Source of the DNA: an uncultured Ruminococcus sp.
Lineage (GTDB): Bacteria; Bacillota; Clostridia; Oscillospirales; Ruminococcaceae
Length of the DNA stretch: 39,810 bases
Reading direction: 5' to 3'
Assembly: GCF_902762735.1 (NCBI RefSeq)
Contig: NZ_CACWPP010000017.1
Coordinates: forward strand, 1 to 39,810
The position numbers were made by a program, and so were the translations under genes. Below are positions 38,656-39,810 of the stretch, piece after piece. The notes under the pieces are model-generated. The model did no database searches, was not told the DNA's origin, and was given only the letters and a program-made list of their open reading frames with translations. Position 1 is the stretch's first letter, and each line of letters begins with the position of its first letter.

Positions 38656-39810
38656 ATGAAGATCGCAGGAATAATAGCCGAATACAATCCTTTCCACAAC
38701 GGGCATAAGCATCAGCTTGCCGAAACAAGGCGGCTGGGTGCGACACATATCGTCGTTGTAATGAGCGGTGCGGCTGTTCAGCGCGGCGATGCGGCTGTGG
38801 CAGACAAATTCTTCCGCGCACAGACAGCACTTGAAAACGGCGCAGATCTTGTTATAGAACTGCCTTGCCCTTATTCCTGCTCAAGTGCGGAACGGTTTGC
38901 GAGGGGCGGTGTACAGCTGCTTGCAGGCTTCGGTGAGGGCGGCGTTTCGATGCTTTCGTTCGGGTGCGAGGATCAGGATCTGCCATTATTGAAAAAGGCG
39001 GCTGAAGTCTCGGCAGAACTTGATGACTCGGAATATGTGCGGAAAATGCTGGAAAACGGTGTGCCATATCCTGCGGCAGTCTCAGCCGCATCGGGGATAC
39101 CTGCGATACAGAAGGTATTCGATAAGCCGAACAATATGCTCGCTGTTGAATACATAAAAGCGATCAGTAAATTTGCCGAGTGGATCGAACCTTGCGCTGT
39201 TGCCAGAAAGGGCGCTGACCATGACAGCACTTCACCGACAGACGGCATAGCCAGTGCTTCTCATATCAGGGCGCTTATCAGGGAAGGGGAGGACTACTCT
39301 GCTTTTGTGCCGAAAACTTTGCAGGACGAGCCTTTTCTTATCGAAAACGCAGATAAGGTGCTGCTGCTGAAAATTATGACAGCATCTTCATCTGAGATAA
39401 TGCGGCTGCCAGATATGTCATCGCATCTTGCAAGGCGTTTCGTGAATACCCGCGAAACAAAGTGTGAGGTCATTCATTCGGCGGAGGATTTTGCTTTGCA
39501 GTTCAAACATAAGGCGGTGACACTTGCAAGGGTGCGGCGAATGATACTGTATCTGGCACTTGGGGTGACTTCGCACGACTTTTTTGATGTGCCCTACGGC
39601 AGAGTGCTGGCGTTAAATGAACGCGGTCGTGAGATATTCGCCGCATGCAGAAACAGCACTCTTGAATACGGCACTTCGCTGGCAGCACTTGAAAAACAGT
39701 CTGCAAGGGCAGCGAGAATATCCGAACTGGAGCGTAATGCTGTAACATTACAGCAGATGTGCGTCAGCGGCAGGGCAGAATTCAGGAATGAATACAGAAG
39801 AAAGATAGTG
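38656..39810 (+). CDS. tmcAL: tRNA(Met) cytidine acetate ligase (partial, runs off the window)
   Basis: The first 385 codons of a TmcAL/YlbM-family protein, which uses acetate and ATP to form N4-acetylcytidine at the wobble position of elongator tRNA-Met. The nucleotidyltransferase-type ATP motif H14-x-x-H17 (AEYNPFHNGHKHQL) opens the protein, followed by MSGAAVQRGD (family: SGNFVQRGEPA), ENGADLVIELP, ASASHIRALI (SA-T-IR motif) and KADHDS-like stretch KGADHDS. GGGAGGT lies 6-12 nt before the ATG. Family members are about 400 residues, so only a short C-terminal part is missing. The neighbouring divergent ackA makes acetate, the substrate of this enzyme. Confidence 0.92.
   Translation, partial: MKIAGIIAEYNPFHNGHKHQLAETRRLGATHIVVVMSGAAVQRGDAAVADKFFRAQTALENGADLVIELPCPYSCSSAERFARGGVQLLAGFGEGGVSMLSFGCEDQDLPLLKKAAEVSAELDDSEYVRKMLENGVPYPAAVSAASGIPAIQKVFDKPNNMLAVEYIKAISKFAEWIEPCAVARKGADHDSTSPTDGIASASHIRALIREGEDYSAFVPKTLQDEPFLIENADKVLLLKIMTASSSEIMRLPDMSSHLARRFVNTRETKCEVIHSAEDFALQFKHKAVTLARVRRMILYLALGVTSHDFFDVPYGRVLALNERGREIFAACRNSTLEYGTSLAALEKQSARAARISELERNAVTLQQMCVSGRAEFRNEYRRKIV

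Overview
The window looks like a chromosomal piece of a Gram-positive, anaerobic, plant-fibre-degrading clostridium, most likely a Ruminococcus (R. albus-like) in the Oscillospiraceae. The evidence is the SCIFF peptide with its radical SAM maturase, a T-box leader, sigma-A promoters with 17-bp spacers, an NfnAB-type flavoprotein pair, an acetate kinase, a cytoplasmic GH5 glucanase next to a LacI regulator, and firmicute replication proteins (DnaD/DnaI type). No tRNA, rRNA, CRISPR array, prophage or transposase gene was seen. Species assignment is inference.

Layout. 1-2912: start of a leftward gene (weak), tandem bidirectional hairpins, a LacI regulator, a small redox-cysteine protein and a GH5 glucanase. 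3030-5472 (minus): Imm1-like protein, OGG1-type DNA glycosylase and a PrsW-type protease with a zinc ribbon. 5943-10913: DUF6062 protein, a dense cluster of TTTTCAACA motifs before a small membrane protein, RlmB methyltransferase, and a large protein with 11 eight-residue repeats and a degenerate P-type-ATPase-like body. 11020-14571: GHL10 lipoprotein and the nfnA-nfnB pair. 14652-18321: yajC, TIGR04086 membrane protein, SCIFF (scfA, 47 aa), scfB, a SUKH-like protein and a small overlapping acidic protein. 18738-23545: cysteine synthase homologue, then an alanine T-box controlling a vWA protein and alaS. 23789-30342: HIT protein, comEC, holA, rnmV, and an MBOAT/DHHW pair in which both proteins have lost predicted catalytic residues. 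30507-32738: aspartate carbamoyltransferase fused to a PyrI-like zinc module, then a membrane-anchored amidase. 32996-36626: dnaD, dnaC/dnaI-type ATPase, membrane lipase and a small conserved protein. 37274-39810: ackA (minus) and divergent tmcAL, cut by the window end.

The least expected material is in the gaps and in the degenerate proteins. Two families of short, transposase-less, palindromic elements are present. Family 1 has 160-164 bp elements at 5592, 18473 and 37026. Family 2 has 99-bp elements at 23629 and 36762, plus a truncated copy at 32836. Both have terminal inverted repeats, a central C-rich/G-rich hairpin and, where intact, 9-bp target duplications, which suggests mobilisation in trans by a similar transposase. 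The MBOAT (Tyr in place of the invariant His) and its DHHW partner (ENLW in place of DHHW) appear to have been inactivated together without losing their reading frames. The TTTTCAACA cluster (five exact and four one-mismatch copies in 142 bp) is unexplained.

Working together: comEC-holA-rnmV-MBOAT-DHHW and dnaD-dnaC-lipase-small protein are tightly packed and probably operons. The yajC-TIGR04086-SCIFF-scfB order is the usual neighbourhood of the SCIFF system. All functions are from motif reading; no database search was run.
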